NCBI GenBank assembly: GCA_965198995.1
Contig: CBDAQG010000002.1
Coordinates: 1,798,001 to 1,862,000, forward strand
Reading direction: 5' to 3'
Source: CAXMMR01 sp965198995
Lineage (GTDB): Bacteria; Pseudomonadota; Alphaproteobacteria; Acetobacterales; Acetobacteraceae
DNA: 64,000 nt
Below the pieces are notes generated by a model. The model saw only the letters and a program-made list of their open reading frames with translations. It ran no database searches and had not been told where the DNA came from. Both the position numbers and the translations under genes were made by a program. Shown here piece by piece: positions 33,114 to 41,960 of the stretch (its first letter is position 1; each line of letters begins with the position of its first letter).

Positions 33114-33557
33114 ATGCGCACCCTCGCCCGTCCGACCCTTTACGCCTGCCTCGCCGTCGCCGCCGTCGCCCTGGCCCCCTCGCTCGCCGCCGCCGCCGAC
33201 CAGCGCTTCACCGCCACGATGGGCGGCAGCAGCGAGGTGCCGCCGACCGGCAGCCCCGGCACCGGCCAGGTGCAGGCCACGCTCGACCCGCAAACCCGGG
33301 TGCTGCACTACACCGTCACCTTCCGGGGACTGACCGGGCCGGCAACGATGGCGCACTTCCACGGCCCCGCCCCGGTCGGCGCCAATGCCGGCGTCGAGGT
33401 GCCGCTCGGCAACGCGCCGACCAGCCCGATCCACGGCACGGCGACGCTGAGCCCGGAGCAGATCGAGGCGCTGGAACAAGGCAAACTGTACGCCAACGTG
33501 CACACGTCCCAGCATCCGGGCGGCGAAATCCGCGGCCAGCTCATGAAGGGCGTCTGA
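33114..33557 (+). CDS. Exported CHRD-domain protein
   Basis: A 147-residue protein with ribosome site GGAG, a signal peptide (about 1-28, ending AAA) and a CHRD domain. Typical elements are ATMGGSSEVPPTGSPGTGQ, ARYTVTF-like LHYTVTFRGLTGPATMAHFHGPA, and YANVHTSQHPGGEIRGQL. CHRD domains occur in secreted bacterial proteins of uncertain function. It is transcribed on its own, opposite to its neighbours. Confidence 0.9.
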   Translation: MRTLARPTLYACLAVAAVALAPSLAAAADQRFTATMGGSSEVPPTGSPGTGQVQATLDPQTRVLHYTVTFRGLTGPATMAHFHGPAPVGANAGVEVPLGNAPTSPIHGTATLSPEQIEALEQGKLYANVHTSQHPGGEIRGQLMKGV

Positions 33558-33590
33558 CCCATCACGGCTGGCTGCGGCCGCAGTCGAGGC

Positions 33591-33639
33591 CTAAGTCGGG
33601 GCGTTAGTCGGGGCGTCAGTCGGGGCCCTAATCGGGTCC
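33591..33639. repeat. 12-bp tandem repeat, about four degenerate copies
   Basis: The unit GTCGGGGCGTTA with variants (CTAAGTCGGGG, TTAGTCGGGGCG, TCAGTCGGGGCC, CTAATCGGG) runs from 33591 to 33639. The last unit supplies the TAG stop of the RodZ-like gene on the minus strand. It lies between convergent CHRD and RodZ-like genes. Confidence 0.7.
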
Positions 33640-34707
33640 CGTCACCCCGGCATGGCTGCGCCGCAGCTCGGCATCGTTCAGCCGATCGGTGGCCGACGGC
33701 GACGCCTTGCCGGCCGAGGGCGCGGCGGCCGGATGGCCGCTGCGCAGCCCCGCCGGGTCCAGCGCCACGTCGCGCCGCACCGCGCCGCTCGCCCCCAGGC
33801 TCGGCATGTCGGCGCCGTCCACCATCACCACCGTCCCGCCGGCATTGCCGGTGGTCAGCGTCGCACTCGCCGCCGCCGCCGGCAGCGGCCAGGTGTCGCC
33901 GGCATGCATGGTCCGGTTGAGCAGCACCTTGCCGGCGTCACGCACCATCACCCAGCTCTCCGCCGTCGCCTTGACCACGATCCCGGCCATCGCAGGCTGA
34001 ACCGCCGGCGGTGTCGGCACGGACGGTGTCGGCACAGACGGTGTTGGCGCCGGCGTCGGCACGCTCGCCGCCGCCCCGCCGACCGCCGCGGGTGCCGCCG
34101 CAGGCGCGCTGCCGGGCCCGGCGACCCCAGCCGGCGCGGCTTGCGGCGCCGGCGTCAGGGCGGCGGGCGCCGGGCCCGCAGTCGGCGTCACGGGCGCGCG
34201 CCCCGCCGTCACGCCCGCTGCCGCCGGGGCCAGCTGCGAGGGCGGAGCCACGGAGGGCAGGATCGAGGGCAAGGCCGCCACCACATGCGAGGGCGTGCGC
34301 TGATCGGCGGAGTAGTAATACCAGCCGCCATACGCCGCCGCGACCACCAGCATGCCCAGCAGCACCAACGCCCCGGCCGGCACTCCGCGCTGCGGCACCG
34401 GCACCGGAAAGGTGAGCTCGGGCCGCTTGTTGGCCGGCCCACCCTCGGCGCGAAACCGCGCCGCATACTCCGGCCCGGGCAAGCCAAGCGCGTTGCCATA
34501 GGCGCGAATAAAACCAAGCGCGTAGGTGGTGCCCGGCAGGTCCGCCACCCGCCCGTCCTCGATCGCGTCCAGGTATTGCGGCCGAATGCGCAAGCTCGCC
34601 GCCAGCTCGGGCACACCCCAGCCAAGCCGCTCCCGCGCCGCCCGCATCTCGGCGCCAAGCCTCGCCGTGCCGGACGACTCCGACGACTGTGGGCGGTCCT
34701 GCAACAT
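33628..34707 (-). CDS. RodZ-like protein (helix-turn-helix plus DUF4115)
   Basis: A 359-residue single-pass membrane protein. The N-terminal HTH_25-type domain (about 16-85; GAEMRAARERLGWGVPELAASLRI) is cytoplasmic. A transmembrane segment follows at about 112-130 (GALVLLGMLVVAAAYGGW), then a long Pro/Ala-rich periplasmic linker (145-240) and a C-terminal DUF4115 domain (AGIVVKATAESWVMVRDAGKVLL...GDTWPLP). This is the architecture of RodZ, which links MreB to the elongation machinery. The symbol is withheld because the linker is long and no morphogenesis genes are adjacent. Confidence 0.87.
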   Translation of the reverse strand: MLQDRPQSSESSGTARLGAEMRAARERLGWGVPELAASLRIRPQYLDAIEDGRVADLPGTTYALGFIRAYGNALGLPGPEYAARFRAEGGPANKRPELTFPVPVPQRGVPAGALVLLGMLVVAAAYGGWYYYSADQRTPSHVVAALPSILPSVAPPSQLAPAAAGVTAGRAPVTPTAGPAPAALTPAPQAAPAGVAGPGSAPAAAPAAVGGAAASVPTPAPTPSVPTPSVPTPPAVQPAMAGIVVKATAESWVMVRDAGKVLLNRTMHAGDTWPLPAAAASATLTTGNAGGTVVMVDGADMPSLGASGAVRRDVALDPAGLRSGHPAAAPSAGKASPSATDRLNDAELRRSHAGVTGPD

Positions 34708-34756
34708 CGTTCTCAGCCCCTACGAGAGGGAATGTTTAGACCGTTCAGGCAGCGGA

Positions 34757-34968
34757 GCAAGGCAAGGCCAGGGGCTTTGCCCCTGGACCCCATTAAAGGC
34801 GGAGCCTTTAAAATCCATTTCTGATCCATGACCCCGTGGCGGGGCCGGTACGTGGAAAACAGGATCAAATGGCTTCGCCAAGCAAGGAAGCACGCGTCGG
34901 AACTCCAGGGATGCGGGTCTGGGGGCGCCGCCCCCAGCGAGGTCCAGGAGCAGAGCTCCTGGCCTTTC
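34757..34968. repeat. Composite palindromic repeat, copy 5 (family A, full length)
   Basis: The cleanest full copy: CCAGGGGCTTTGCCCCTGG, ATTAAAGGCGGAGCCTTTAA, a spacer with ATGGCTTCGCCAAGCAAGG, then TGGGGGCGCCGCCCCCA and CCAGGAGCAGAGCTCCTGG. It occupies the space between ptsP (stop touching it) and the RodZ-like start on the same strand. Confidence 0.9.
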
Positions 34969-37203
34969 CTAAACCTCCAACCCCTGCTCCCGAGCCCAGG
35001 CCAGCACCGGATCCCGCAGCGAGGCGTGCCCAGAGGTGTTCGCCCGCAGCCGGTCCAGCACCGGCCGGAACGCCGCCAGGTCGACCGCCCCCAGCACCGA
35101 CTTCACCGGCAGCACGCTGGAGGCCGACATCGACAGCTCGGTGATGCCGAGGCTTGCCAGCACCATCGCCTCCAGCGGCCGCGACGCCGCCTCGCCGCAC
35201 AGCGACAGCGCCACCCCGGCGAGTGCTGCCTCCCGCACCACGTGCTCCAGCATCGCCAGCACGGGCGCGGAGATCAGGTCGTAGCGGCCGGCCATCGCCG
35301 GGGCGCCGCGGTCGGCGGCGAACAGGAACTGCAGCAGGTCGTTGGAGCCGATGGAGACGAAATGCGCCTCGCGCATCAGCTCCGGCAGCGCCCAGAGCAG
35401 CGCCGGCACCTCCAGCATGGTGCCGATCTGCAGGCTGGCCGGCGCCGGGCGGATCCGCGCCGCCTCGGCATACAGCAGCCCGCGCGCCTGGCGGAACTCG
35501 GCCAGCGTCGCCACCATCGGGAACATCACCGACAGCGGCCGCCCGTTCGCCGCCAGCAGCATCGCCCTGAGCTGGCGACGCAGGATCGCCGGCCGGTCAA
35601 GCCCGACGCGCAGCGACCGCCACCCCATCGCCGGGTTTTCCTCCACCGGCCGCGGCGTGTCCGGCAGCAGCTTGTCGCCGCCCAGGTCCAGGGTGCGAAA
35701 ACGCACCGGCCGCCCGTCCGCCGCATCCAGCACCCGCGCGTAGATCGCCTGCTGCTCGGCGACGTCGGGGATGGTGCCGCGCGCCATCATCGCGATCTCG
35801 GTGCGGAACAGCCCGATGCCGGCCGCCCCGGTCTTGGCGAGCTGGTCGACCTCCAGCGTCAGCCCGGCATTGATGAACAGCCGGAACGGCGTGCCGTCGG
35901 CGCTTACCGAGGGCCGGTCGCGCAGCGCCAGGAAGCCGGCGATGCGATTGTCGCGGTCGGCGATCGCGCGCAGGTAGGCGACGTGCACCTCCTGATCAGG
36001 CCGCAGGATCAGGGTCGCGTCGTCGGCGTCCAGCACCGTCTCGTCGCCGGCCTCGGCGGCATCGATCGCGCCCCGCACCCCGCCAAGCGCCGGCAGGCCC
36101 AGCGCCCGCGCCATGATCGCCGCGTGGCCGGAGGCCGAGCCCTCCTCCACCACCACGCCGGCGATCCCCCGGGCGTGCCAGTCGAGCAGCTGCGCCGGGC
36201 CGAGCCGGCGGGCGAACAGGATCGCGCCGGCCGGCGAGCGCTCCACCAGCTCGTCCATCGCGCCGTCCTGCCCGTCGAGGCAGACCAGCACCCGCAGCGC
36301 CGCGTCCTCCATGTCGGCCAGGCGCTCGCGCAAATACGGATCGGCAATCCGCCGCATCCGCTCGCGCAGCTCGCCGGCGACCCGGTGCACCGCCGCCTCG
36401 GCGGTGAGCCCGCCCTCGATCGCCTCGGCCACCCGCCGCAGCCAGCCCTCGTCGGCGGCGATCAGCCTTGTGGCCTCGAGCACCTCGCGCGGCTCGCGCC
36501 CCTCGGGCAGGCGCGAGGCGATCAGCTCGTCGAGCCCGGCCCGCATGTCGGCCACCGCCGCGCGCAGCCGCTCGCCTTCGGCGGCCGCGTCGTCGGACAG
36601 CACGCGGCGCGGCGGCCGGCCGGTGCCGAGCACGATCACCGGGCCGATGGCGATCCCCGGCGACAGCGTCACCGCGTCGAACTGCCGTGGCAGCGCGGCG
36701 CCAAAGCCCTGTTCGGCGCCGTCCACCGCGCCGGTGGCGGCGAGCAGCTCGGCGAGCAGCATCGCCACCGTCTCCAGCACCTCGATGTCCTCGCTGCCGA
36801 ACCGCCGCGGGGCGAGGCACTGCACCACCAGCACGCCGAGCGTGTGCCCGGCGCGGCGCACCGGCAGCGCCAGGAGCGAGGCGTAGCGGTCTTCGCCGGT
36901 CTCCGGCCGGTAGGCGAAGGCCGGATGGTTCTGCGCATCGGCCAGGTTGAGCAGGCTGCCCGAAGCGGCGACCAGGCCGACGATCCCCTGCCCGACCCGC
37001 AGCCGCGTCTGGCCGACCGCCCCCGGGTTCAGCCCGAACGTCGCCCGCAGCTCCAGCATGTCGCCCGGCCGCATCGCATAGATCGAACACACCTCGGCGC
37101 CGATCTCGGCCGCCACCAGGCTGATCACCTCGGCGAGCGGCGCCGCCCCGCCACTCATCATCAGCCGCAGCCTGGACATCAGCCGCAGCGGCGCCGTCGT
37201 CAT
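34969..37203 (-). CDS. ptsP: Phosphoenolpyruvate--protein phosphotransferase PtsP (EI-Ntr)
   Basis: A 744-residue enzyme I of the nitrogen phosphotransferase system, which phosphorylates NPr from PEP for regulatory rather than sugar-transport purposes. An N-terminal GAF domain (about 20-160) distinguishes it from PtsI. The phosphohistidine loop GSASGHAAIMARALGLPA carries His360. The PEP barrel shows FRTLDLGGDKLLPD, IGTMLEVPALLW, HFVSIGSNDLLQF and LSLCGEAAS. Its start overlaps the nitronate monooxygenase stop by ATGA and lysC lies just upstream, giving the unit lysC-NMO-ptsP. Confidence 0.95.
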   Translation of the reverse strand: MTTAPLRLMSRLRLMMSGGAAPLAEVISLVAAEIGAEVCSIYAMRPGDMLELRATFGLNPGAVGQTRLRVGQGIVGLVAASGSLLNLADAQNHPAFAYRPETGEDRYASLLALPVRRAGHTLGVLVVQCLAPRRFGSEDIEVLETVAMLLAELLAATGAVDGAEQGFGAALPRQFDAVTLSPGIAIGPVIVLGTGRPPRRVLSDDAAAEGERLRAAVADMRAGLDELIASRLPEGREPREVLEATRLIAADEGWLRRVAEAIEGGLTAEAAVHRVAGELRERMRRIADPYLRERLADMEDAALRVLVCLDGQDGAMDELVERSPAGAILFARRLGPAQLLDWHARGIAGVVVEEGSASGHAAIMARALGLPALGGVRGAIDAAEAGDETVLDADDATLILRPDQEVHVAYLRAIADRDNRIAGFLALRDRPSVSADGTPFRLFINAGLTLEVDQLAKTGAAGIGLFRTEIAMMARGTIPDVAEQQAIYARVLDAADGRPVRFRTLDLGGDKLLPDTPRPVEENPAMGWRSLRVGLDRPAILRRQLRAMLLAANGRPLSVMFPMVATLAEFRQARGLLYAEAARIRPAPASLQIGTMLEVPALLWALPELMREAHFVSIGSNDLLQFLFAADRGAPAMAGRYDLISAPVLAMLEHVVREAALAGVALSLCGEAASRPLEAMVLASLGITELSMSASSVLPVKSVLGAVDLAAFRPVLDRLRANTSGHASLRDPVLAWAREQGLEV

Positions 37204-38411
37204 CCGCCGCGCGCCGCCACAGCGTCCGCCCCGCGCGCCGCGGGGATGTCGGCTCCATGGGCGGCGAGGATATCGGCCCCACGCGCCGCCAATGCAGCCA
37301 CCGCCTGCTCCACCAGCTCGCCGATGATCTCGGCCACCGGCTGCTCGGACGTCACCATGCCGACCGACTGCCCGGCCATCACCGAGCCGTGCTCGACGTC
37401 GCCCTCGATCACCGCGCGCTTCAGCGAGCCGGCCCAGAAATGCTCGATCTCGAGCTGCGCCGCCTCGCGCGTCACCGCGCCCTCGACGTAGCGCGCCGCC
37501 ACCTCCCGCTGATGCGCCATGAACCGCCGCACCCCCTCATTGGCCAGCCCCCGCACCGGGATCACCGGAAACCGCTCGTCGAGCTGCACCGAGGGTAATG
37601 CGTCGCGGGCATTGGCGCGGATGAAGGCGCGCTTGAAATTCGGATGGGCGACGCTCTCCCGGGCGGCCGCGAACCGGGTGCCGAGCTGCGCCCCGGCAGC
37701 ACCCATCTCCAGATAGGCCAGGATCGCGTCGCCCCGCCCGATCCCGCCGGCGACGAACACCGGCACCTCGCGCATGTGCGGCAGGATCTCCTGCGCCAGC
37801 ACGGTGAGCGACACCGGCCCGATATGCCCGCCCGCCTCCGAACCCTCGATCACCAGCGCGTCGGCGCCCGAGCGCACCAGCCGCCGCGCCAGCACCAGCG
37901 CCGGCGCAAAGCAGATCACCCGCGCGCCACCATCACGGAGGCGCCCGATCGCCCCGCTCGGCGGAATGCCGCCGGCCAGCACCACGTGCGTGACGCCGGC
38001 CTCCAGGCACACCCGGATCAGCCCGTCGAGCTCGGGGTGCATGGTGATCAAATTGACGCCGAAGGGCTCGCGCGTCAGCGCCTGGGTCGCCGCGACCTCC
38101 TCGGCCAGCCGGTCCGGCCCCATCGCGCCGCAGGCGATCACCCCGAAGCCGCCGGCATTGCTGATCGCCGCCACCAGATGGCGCTCGGAGACCCAGCTCA
38201 TCGCCCCGGCCATAATTGCATGCCGGGTGCCAAGAAACGCCGCGCCGCGCTCGGACAGCGCCGAGAAGCGCGCCGCCGCCCGCTCACGCGTTCCGGCGGC
38301 CGTGCCCGTCAGCGCCAAGCCGGGCGTCAAGCCGGGCGCCAAGCCGGGCGCCAAGCCGGGCGTCACCAGGTCGGGCATCACCAGGCCGGGCGTCACAATA
38401 TCAGGCGGCAT
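37200..38411 (-). CDS. Nitronate monooxygenase (2-nitropropane dioxygenase family)
   Basis: FMN-dependent TIM-barrel enzyme, 403 residues from ATG 38411. AIMAGAMSWVSERHLVAAISNAGGFGVI, EGSEAGGHIG and FVAGGIGRGDAILAYLEMGA are typical of class II nitronate monooxygenases and related enoyl reductases. Both ends are low-complexity: residues about 13-32 are PGLAPG repeats, and the last 25 are AARGAD/AAHGAD repeats. The start overlaps lysC by 11 bases and the stop overlaps ptsP by four, so translation of all three is linked. Confidence 0.88.
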   Translation of the reverse strand: MPPDIVTPGLVMPDLVTPGLAPGLAPGLTPGLALTGTAAGTRERAAARFSALSERGAAFLGTRHAIMAGAMSWVSERHLVAAISNAGGFGVIACGAMGPDRLAEEVAATQALTREPFGVNLITMHPELDGLIRVCLEAGVTHVVLAGGIPPSGAIGRLRDGGARVICFAPALVLARRLVRSGADALVIEGSEAGGHIGPVSLTVLAQEILPHMREVPVFVAGGIGRGDAILAYLEMGAAGAQLGTRFAAARESVAHPNFKRAFIRANARDALPSVQLDERFPVIPVRGLANEGVRRFMAHQREVAARYVEGAVTREAAQLEIEHFWAGSLKRAVIEGDVEHGSVMAGQSVGMVTSEQPVAEIIGELVEQAVAALAARGADILAAHGADIPAARGADAVAARGG

Positions 38412-39630
38412 CGAGCCCGTAGGCCGTATGCAGCGCCCGCACCGCCAGCTCGGTGTATTCGAGCCCGACCAGCACGCTGACCTTGATCTCGCTGGTGGTG
38501 ATGACCTGGATGTTGATCGCCTTGTCCGCCAGGGTGCGGAACATCGTGTTGGCCATCCCCGCATGGCTGCGCATGCCAACCCCGACGACGCTGATCTTGG
38601 CGACGTCCGGATCGACCAGCAGCTCGGCATAGCCGATGTCGCCGCGCGCCGCCTGCAGGATCTCCTGGGTGCGCGCCAGCTCGCTGCGCCCGACCGTGAA
38701 CGTCATGTCGGTGGTGCCGTCGGCCGCGACGTTCTGGACGATCATGTCGACGTTGACATGCGCGTCCGCCAGCGGCCCGAACACCGCGGCCGCGACCCCC
38801 GGCCGGTCCGGCACCCGCCGCACGGTCACCTTGGCCTCGTCGCGCGAGTAGGCGATGCCGCTGACCATTTCCTTTTCCACGATCTCGTCCTCGTCCACCA
38901 CCAGCGTGCCCGCCCCCTCGCCGACATCGGGGTCGCCGAAGCTGGACAGCACCTGGATGCGCACCCGCTCCTTCATCGCCAGCTCGACGCTGCGCGTCTG
39001 CAGCACCTTGGCGCCGACCGAGGCGAGCTCCAGCATTTCCTCATAGGCGATCTTATCGAGCTTGCGCGCCTTCGCAACGATGCGCGGGTCAGTTGTGTAC
39101 ACACCATCGACATCGGTGTAGATGTCGCACCGGTCCGCGCTCAGCGCCGCCGCCAGCGCCACCGCCGAGGTGTCCGACCCGCCGCGCCCCAGCGTCGTCA
39201 CCCGCCCGTCCGGCGCCATGCCCTGGAACCCGGCCAGCACCGCCACCTGCCCCAGCCCCATGCGGCGGACGATCTCCGCCCCCTCGATGCCGGCGATCCG
39301 CGCCGTGCCGTGCGCCCCGTCGGTGCGCACCGGCACCTGCCAGCCGCACCACGACCGCGCCTCCACGCCCTCGGCCTGCAAGGCGATCGCCAGCAGCCCG
39401 CTGGTCACCTGCTCCCCGGTCGAAACTACCGCGTCATACTCGCGCGCATCGTGCAGCGGCGACAGCGCCTGGCACCAGGCGACGAGCTGGTTCGTCACCC
39501 CCGCCATCGCCGACACCACCACCGCGACCTCATGCCCGGCCGCCACCTGCCGCGCCACCCGCCGCGCCACCGAGCGGATGCGGTCCAGGTCGGCGACCGA
39601 AGTGCCGCCGAATTTCATCACGATGCGCAT
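38401..39630 (-). CDS. lysC: Aspartate kinase
   Basis: Phosphorylates aspartate, the first committed step to lysine, threonine and methionine. 409 residues. The N-terminal MRIVMKFGGTSVAD is the kinase signature, LGRGGSDTSAVALAAAL and TDVDGVYTTDPRI are substrate and nucleotide segments. Tandem ACT domains occupy about 265-409 and should give feedback control by lysine or threonine. It heads the lysC-NMO-ptsP unit; the composite repeat copy 6 separates it from the divergent lipoprotein gene. Confidence 0.96.
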   Translation of the reverse strand: MRIVMKFGGTSVADLDRIRSVARRVARQVAAGHEVAVVVSAMAGVTNQLVAWCQALSPLHDAREYDAVVSTGEQVTSGLLAIALQAEGVEARSWCGWQVPVRTDGAHGTARIAGIEGAEIVRRMGLGQVAVLAGFQGMAPDGRVTTLGRGGSDTSAVALAAALSADRCDIYTDVDGVYTTDPRIVAKARKLDKIAYEEMLELASVGAKVLQTRSVELAMKERVRIQVLSSFGDPDVGEGAGTLVVDEDEIVEKEMVSGIAYSRDEAKVTVRRVPDRPGVAAAVFGPLADAHVNVDMIVQNVAADGTTDMTFTVGRSELARTQEILQAARGDIGYAELLVDPDVAKISVVGVGMRSHAGMANTMFRTLADKAINIQVITTSEIKVSVLVGLEYTELAVRALHTAYGLDAA

Positions 39631-39656
39631 GGGGCGGGTCTAGCGGCGCGGGGCCG

Positions 39657-39884
39657 AGCAAGGCAAGGCAAGGGGCGCTGCCCCTTGAACCGCTCGTCAC
39701 GCAAAGGCGTGCTGCGCCCGACGGCGGAGCCTTTGAAGTTCATTGATGATCATGCCAAACGGCAAGCTTGGTGCCGTGTGCAAAGGTCAATGTGATGGCT
39801 TCGCCAGCAAGGAAGCCCTCAGGAAATGGGGTCTGGGGCCGCGGGCCCCAGCGGCGTCCAGAGGCAGCGCCTCTGGCCTTGCCT
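39657..39884. repeat. Composite palindromic repeat, copy 6 (family A)
   Basis: Lies between the start of lysC (minus strand) and a plus-strand lipoprotein gene, so here it sits at two gene starts. Modules are CAAGGGGCGCTGCCCCTTG, an extra CACGCAAAGGCGTG module, GGCGGAGCCTTTGAAG, GATGGCTTCGCCAGCAAGG, TGGGGCCGCGGGCCCCA and CCAGAGGCAGCGCCTCTGG. Confidence 0.85.
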
Positions 39885-39913
39885 TCCCCTCCCACTCAGC
39901 CGACTAACCACCC

Positions 39914-40399
39914 ATGCTCGCCCGCCTAACCCCGCTCCTGCTGCTCGCCGCCTGCGCCGTCACCGGCCCGCCGCACGGCCCGCCGCCGCTGCCCGCCGAC
40001 ATGCACGCGGCCTTGGTCGCCCCGGTCGGCACCGCGGTGCTCGCCGCCCCCGCCAGCTGGACCCCCAAGCCCAGCCTCATCACCCCGGTCTACGCCGTCC
40101 CCGCCCCGGCCCTGCTCGCCGGCATGCAGGATTGGCTGCTCGCCCGGCCCCGAACCTGGCTTACCGTCGCCTACCCCGACCAGCTCCAGGCCTTCCTGAT
40201 CGTCCGCAGCCCCGTCGCCAACGATCCCGACATCGTCGTCATCCAGGCCGTCGCCCGCACCCCCACCACCAGCCGCGCCGTCATCTTCTCGCAGAGCCGC
40301 TACGACACCCCGCTGCCCTACACCCACCACAACCGCAGCCGCGTCACCGCCTTGCTGGCCGCCCTCAAAACCCGCTTCGGCACGGTCGTCACTCCATGA
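39914..40399 (+). CDS. DUF1499-like lipoprotein
   Basis: A 161-residue predicted lipoprotein: MLARLTPLLLLAACAVTG has lipobox LAAC. The soluble part VVIQAVARTPTTSRAVIFSQSRYD...THHNRSRVTALLAAL resembles DUF1499 proteins, which end in a similar NRxRV segment. The function is unknown. Its stop overlaps the ubiG start (ATGA), so the two are co-translated. Confidence 0.75.
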   Translation: MLARLTPLLLLAACAVTGPPHGPPPLPADMHAALVAPVGTAVLAAPASWTPKPSLITPVYAVPAPALLAGMQDWLLARPRTWLTVAYPDQLQAFLIVRSPVANDPDIVVIQAVARTPTTSRAVIFSQSRYDTPLPYTHHNRSRVTALLAALKTRFGTVVTP

Positions 40400-41097
40400 G
40401 CAACACCAGGCCGGGCGAGGTCGAGAAGTTCGACGCGCTCGCCGCCGCCTGGTGGGACGACACCGGCCCGATGCGCGTGCTGCACGCGATGAACCCGCTG
40501 CGCTGCGCCTGGATCACCCGCCGCCTGCCCGCCGCCCCGGTGCGCCTCCTCGACCTCGGCTGCGGCGCCGGCCTCGCCGCCGAGGCCTTCGCCCGCGCCG
40601 GCCACGACGTCACCGGCGTCGACGCCGCCGGCGCCGCCATCGCCACCGCCCGCGCCCACGCCGCAAGCGCCAACCTGGCCATCACCTACCGCCAGGCGGA
40701 GGCCGAAACGCTGCTCGCCGAGGGCCAACGCTTCGCGGCGGTCACCGCACTCGAGGTGATCGAGCACGTCGCCGACCGCCGCGCCTTGCTGCGCAGCCTC
40801 GCCGGCCTGCTCGAGCCGGGCGGCCTGCTGTTCGTCAGCACCGTCAACCGCACCCTGCGCTCGCTCGCCACCGCCAAGATCGGCGCCGAATACGTCGTCC
40901 GGCTCCTCCCCGTCGGCACCCATGACTGGCGCCGCTTCGTCACCCCCGCCGAACTCGCCGACGACGCCCGCCGCGCCCGCCTGCGCGTCATCGACAGCGT
41001 CGGCATGCTGCCCGACCTCACCCTGACCCGCTGGCACGAAGGCCGCGACCTCAGCGTCAACTACATCGCAGCACTCAGGAAGGCTCAGGACGCCTAG
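40396..41097 (+). CDS. ubiG: Bifunctional ubiquinone O-methyltransferase UbiG
   Basis: SAM-dependent enzyme performing both O-methylations in ubiquinone synthesis, 233 residues. The N-terminus EVEKFDALAAAWWDDTGPMRVLHAMNPLRCAWI is the UbiG signature. Motif I is LLDLGCGAGLAAEAFAR, and EVIEHVADRRALL plus HDWRRFVTPAEL are typical. The C-terminus VNYIAALRK matches the family. It overlaps the lipoprotein gene upstream and, by four bases, a convergent small membrane gene. Confidence 0.95.
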   Translation: MSNTRPGEVEKFDALAAAWWDDTGPMRVLHAMNPLRCAWITRRLPAAPVRLLDLGCGAGLAAEAFARAGHDVTGVDAAGAAIATARAHAASANLAITYRQAEAETLLAEGQRFAAVTALEVIEHVADRRALLRSLAGLLEPGGLLFVSTVNRTLRSLATAKIGAEYVVRLLPVGTHDWRRFVTPAELADDARRARLRVIDSVGMLPDLTLTRWHEGRDLSVNYIAALRKAQDA

Positions 41098-41339
41098 CTG
41101 ATCCGGGCCGCCGCATGGCGCGGCGTCACCGCCCAATGCCCCGCCAGAGCGAACAGGATCATCGCCAGCGGCGCGCAGTAACACAGCGCCAGCATCGGCA
41201 GGCTGGGGCTGAAGCCGCCCAGCACGCACCCGGTCAACACCACCGCGAACAGCAGCGCCGCCACGAAGCCGTTCCACGCCGACACCACCCGTGCCAACCT
41301 GATCCGCCGCCGAGCCTGCCGTATCCGTCGTGCCGTCAT
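41094..41339 (-). CDS. Small two-span membrane protein
   Basis: An 81-residue protein from ATG 41339: a very basic N-terminus (MTARRIRQARRRIRLAR) followed by two hydrophobic segments (about 20-42 and 47-68) and a short C-terminal tail. The frame stays open upstream to 41426 but without support. No family is recognised. It is convergent with ubiG, overlapping by four bases, and divergent from hisI. Confidence 0.5.
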   Translation of the reverse strand: MTARRIRQARRRIRLARVVSAWNGFVAALLFAVVLTGCVLGGFSPSLPMLALCYCAPLAMILFALAGHWAVTPRHAAARIS

Positions 41340-41428
41340 CGTCCGCCCTGCCGATGTGATGCAGTGCAACATGAGGCGGCCCAGGCTGGCGGCGTCATGC
41401 AAAACCCTCAAGCAAGACCTGCGCACCC

Positions 41429-41779
41429 ATGCAAGAAACGCCCGCCGACCTGCTCGATCAGATCAGCTTCGGCCCCACCGGCCTGATCGCCGCCATCACC
41501 CAGCAGCACGACACCGGCGAGGTGCTCATGCTCGCCTGGATGAACCGCGACGCCGTCGCCGAAACCCTGGCCACCCGGCAAGTCTGCTACTGGAGCCGCA
41601 GCCGCCAGACCCTGTGGCGCAAAGGCGAAACCTCCGGCCACACCCAACGCCTGGTCGAAGCCCGCCTGGACTGCGACGGCGACGCCCTGCTGCTGCTCAT
41701 CGACCAAACCGGCGCCGCCTGCCACACCGGCGCGCGCTCGTGCTTTTATCGAAGCAAGGCAAGGGGCTTTGCCCCTTGA
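41429..41779 (+). CDS. hisI: Phosphoribosyl-AMP cyclohydrolase
   Basis: Third step of histidine synthesis, opening the adenine ring of phosphoribosyl-AMP. 116 residues. LMLAWMNRDAVAETLAT, YWSRSRQTLWRKGETSGH and the metal-binding DCDGDALLLLIDQTGAACHTG are diagnostic. The family normally ends shortly after RSCFYR. Here the frame runs on for eight residues (SKARGFAP) made entirely from composite repeat copy 7, which also supplies the stop. No other his genes are nearby. Confidence 0.95.
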   Translation: MQETPADLLDQISFGPTGLIAAITQQHDTGEVLMLAWMNRDAVAETLATRQVCYWSRSRQTLWRKGETSGHTQRLVEARLDCDGDALLLLIDQTGAACHTGARSCFYRSKARGFAP

Positions 41780-41960
41780 CCCCATCAAAGGCGGAGCCTT
41801 TGAAATCCATTACTTGTTCATACCACATAGCGAGATCAGTGCTTTGCGGGATGAACTTGAATGGCTTCGCCAAGCAAGGAAGTCAGCGCTTGGACTCCAA
41901 GTCGCGGGGTCTGGGGCCTCCCGGCCCCAGCGGGTCCAGGGCAGAGCCCTGGCCTTCCTT
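41752..41960. repeat. Composite palindromic repeat, copy 7 (family A)
   Basis: Begins inside the 3' end of hisI and ends at the base before the lpxB start codon. Modules are CAAGGGGCTTTGCCCCTTG, CAAAGGCGGAGCCTTTG, GAATGGCTTCGCCAAGCAAG, TGGGGCCTCCCGGCCCCA and CCAGGGCAGAGCCCTGG. It therefore contributes the hisI tail and stop on one side and the lpxB leader on the other. Confidence 0.9.

Noticed and set aside
34828..37491. 887-codon plus-strand frame
   Set aside because: Antisense to ptsP, which has clear catalytic motifs; the plus-strand product is low-complexity Arg/Gln/His sequence.
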